Of a DNA stretch of 6,354 bases, positions 5,996-6,354 are shown in pieces (position 1 is the stretch's first letter; each line of letters begins with the position of its first letter). The notes below the pieces were generated by a model. It was not told the origin of the DNA. It made no database searches and saw only the letters and a list, made by a program, of their open reading frames with translations. Made by a program: the position numbers and the translations under genes. This DNA comes from CAZSTA01 sp964609495 [NCBI: uncultured bacterium] (GTDB taxonomy: Bacteria; CAZSTA01): NCBI GenBank assembly GCA_964609495.1, contig CAZSTA010000204.1, positions 1 to 6,354 of the forward strand, written 5' to 3'.

Positions 5996-6354
5996 TTATC
6001 TATCGGATAAAATATCAGAGACATAGACGAAACAGACACCTTTACCCTCCACCTCTGGGATCATCTCTTGGAGAGCCAAAAAGGTGTTAAATCTTACATG
6101 ACCTATTCCAATCGCCTCTCCATCCTTCAAGGCGATCTCAATCAAAAGACGAATGCGTCCTTTTATATACTCGATATCGCTCTGATTATCCAAGTTTACC
6201 CTATTTCTAGCCGAGGGAATCCCCATCTCCCTCGCTACTGTCAAAGCTACTGATTTTTTAGACGTCCTGCTATCTATAAAATATAGGTTCCTGGCTTTGA
6301 TCTCGCTCAGCACGGCTCGCATAGTTCTCTCATCCTCAGTAGCTTTAGAGCCCA
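5996..6354 (-). CDS. Divergent polysaccharide deacetylase (YibQ/DUF610 family), C-terminal part
   Basis: The reading frame is open to the right edge, so this is the last 118 residues of a longer protein. The ATG at 6322 is internal, because the family motif starts before it: the two edge bases fit the end of a Met codon, followed by GSKATEDERTM, matching the family's MGS-x-xTED-x-xxM segment. Further matches are FIDSRTSKKSVA, the IPSARNRVNLDN strand and GEAIGIGHVRFNT near the C-terminus, where relatives often read GHPHP. Members share the polysaccharide deacetylase barrel and are usually exported or periplasmic, but their substrate is poorly defined; the N-terminal signal and metal site are outside the window. 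It ends TAA, 11 bases before the RmlC-like gene, suggesting translational coupling. Confidence 0.88.
   Translation of the reverse strand, partial: GSKATEDERTMRAVLSEIKARNLYFIDSRTSKKSVALTVAREMGIPSARNRVNLDNQSDIEYIKGRIRLLIEIALKDGEAIGIGHVRFNTFLALQEMIPEVEGKGVCFVYVSDILSDR

Noticed and set aside
1-6354. CRISPR array, insertion sequence, integrase, phage genes, riboswitch
   Set aside because: I found no regularly spaced repeats, transposase or integrase coding frame, or recognisable riboswitch core on either strand.

Overview
The window looks like chromosomal DNA from a diderm (Gram-negative-type), probably anaerobic or uncultured bacterium. It is AT-rich, and its genes use AGA/AGG arginine and ATA isoleucine codons freely. 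One product has a signal peptide and an aromatic C-terminus typical of outer-membrane beta-barrels. The tRNA and promoter signals are bacterial: CCA is encoded in the gene and the promoters are sigma70-type. I cannot name the phylum from sequence alone. Every supported gene lies on the minus strand, so the window reads right to left, and no gene-free stretch exceeds 300 bases.

Right part (6354 to about 2568): a run of closely spaced genes. In transcription order they are the end of a divergent polysaccharide deacetylase (YibQ/DUF610 type, entering from outside), a small RmlC-like cupin sugar epimerase relative, the endolytic murein transglycosylase MltG, a uroporphyrinogen-decarboxylase-superfamily protein, and a GreA/GreB-type transcript cleavage factor starting at TTG. 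Gaps are 11 to 83 bases with no clear terminator inside, so partial or full co-transcription is plausible. Deacetylase, epimerase and MltG suggest an envelope theme; the URO-D relative and GreA do not obviously belong to it.

Middle (2567 to 2142): a G/C-rich cluster of inverted repeats that looks like a dispersed intergenic element, then a self-contained tRNA-Leu(UAG) unit with a near-consensus promoter (TTGACT, 17 bases, TATAAT) and a hairpin plus T-run terminator.

Left part (2038 to 1): a predicted outer-membrane beta-barrel resembling DUF3078, then a promoter driving two tandem paralogous genes for small secreted proteins. The complete copy is 223 aa: a signal peptide, an unrecognised domain of about 145 residues, and a 49-residue tail with 11 cysteines. 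The second copy runs off the left edge after 102 residues and shares an 83-bp identical block with the first. This secreted, cysteine-rich tandem pair is the best candidate here for something undescribed. A peptide toxin or bacteriocin precursor is one hypothesis, not a demonstrated function.
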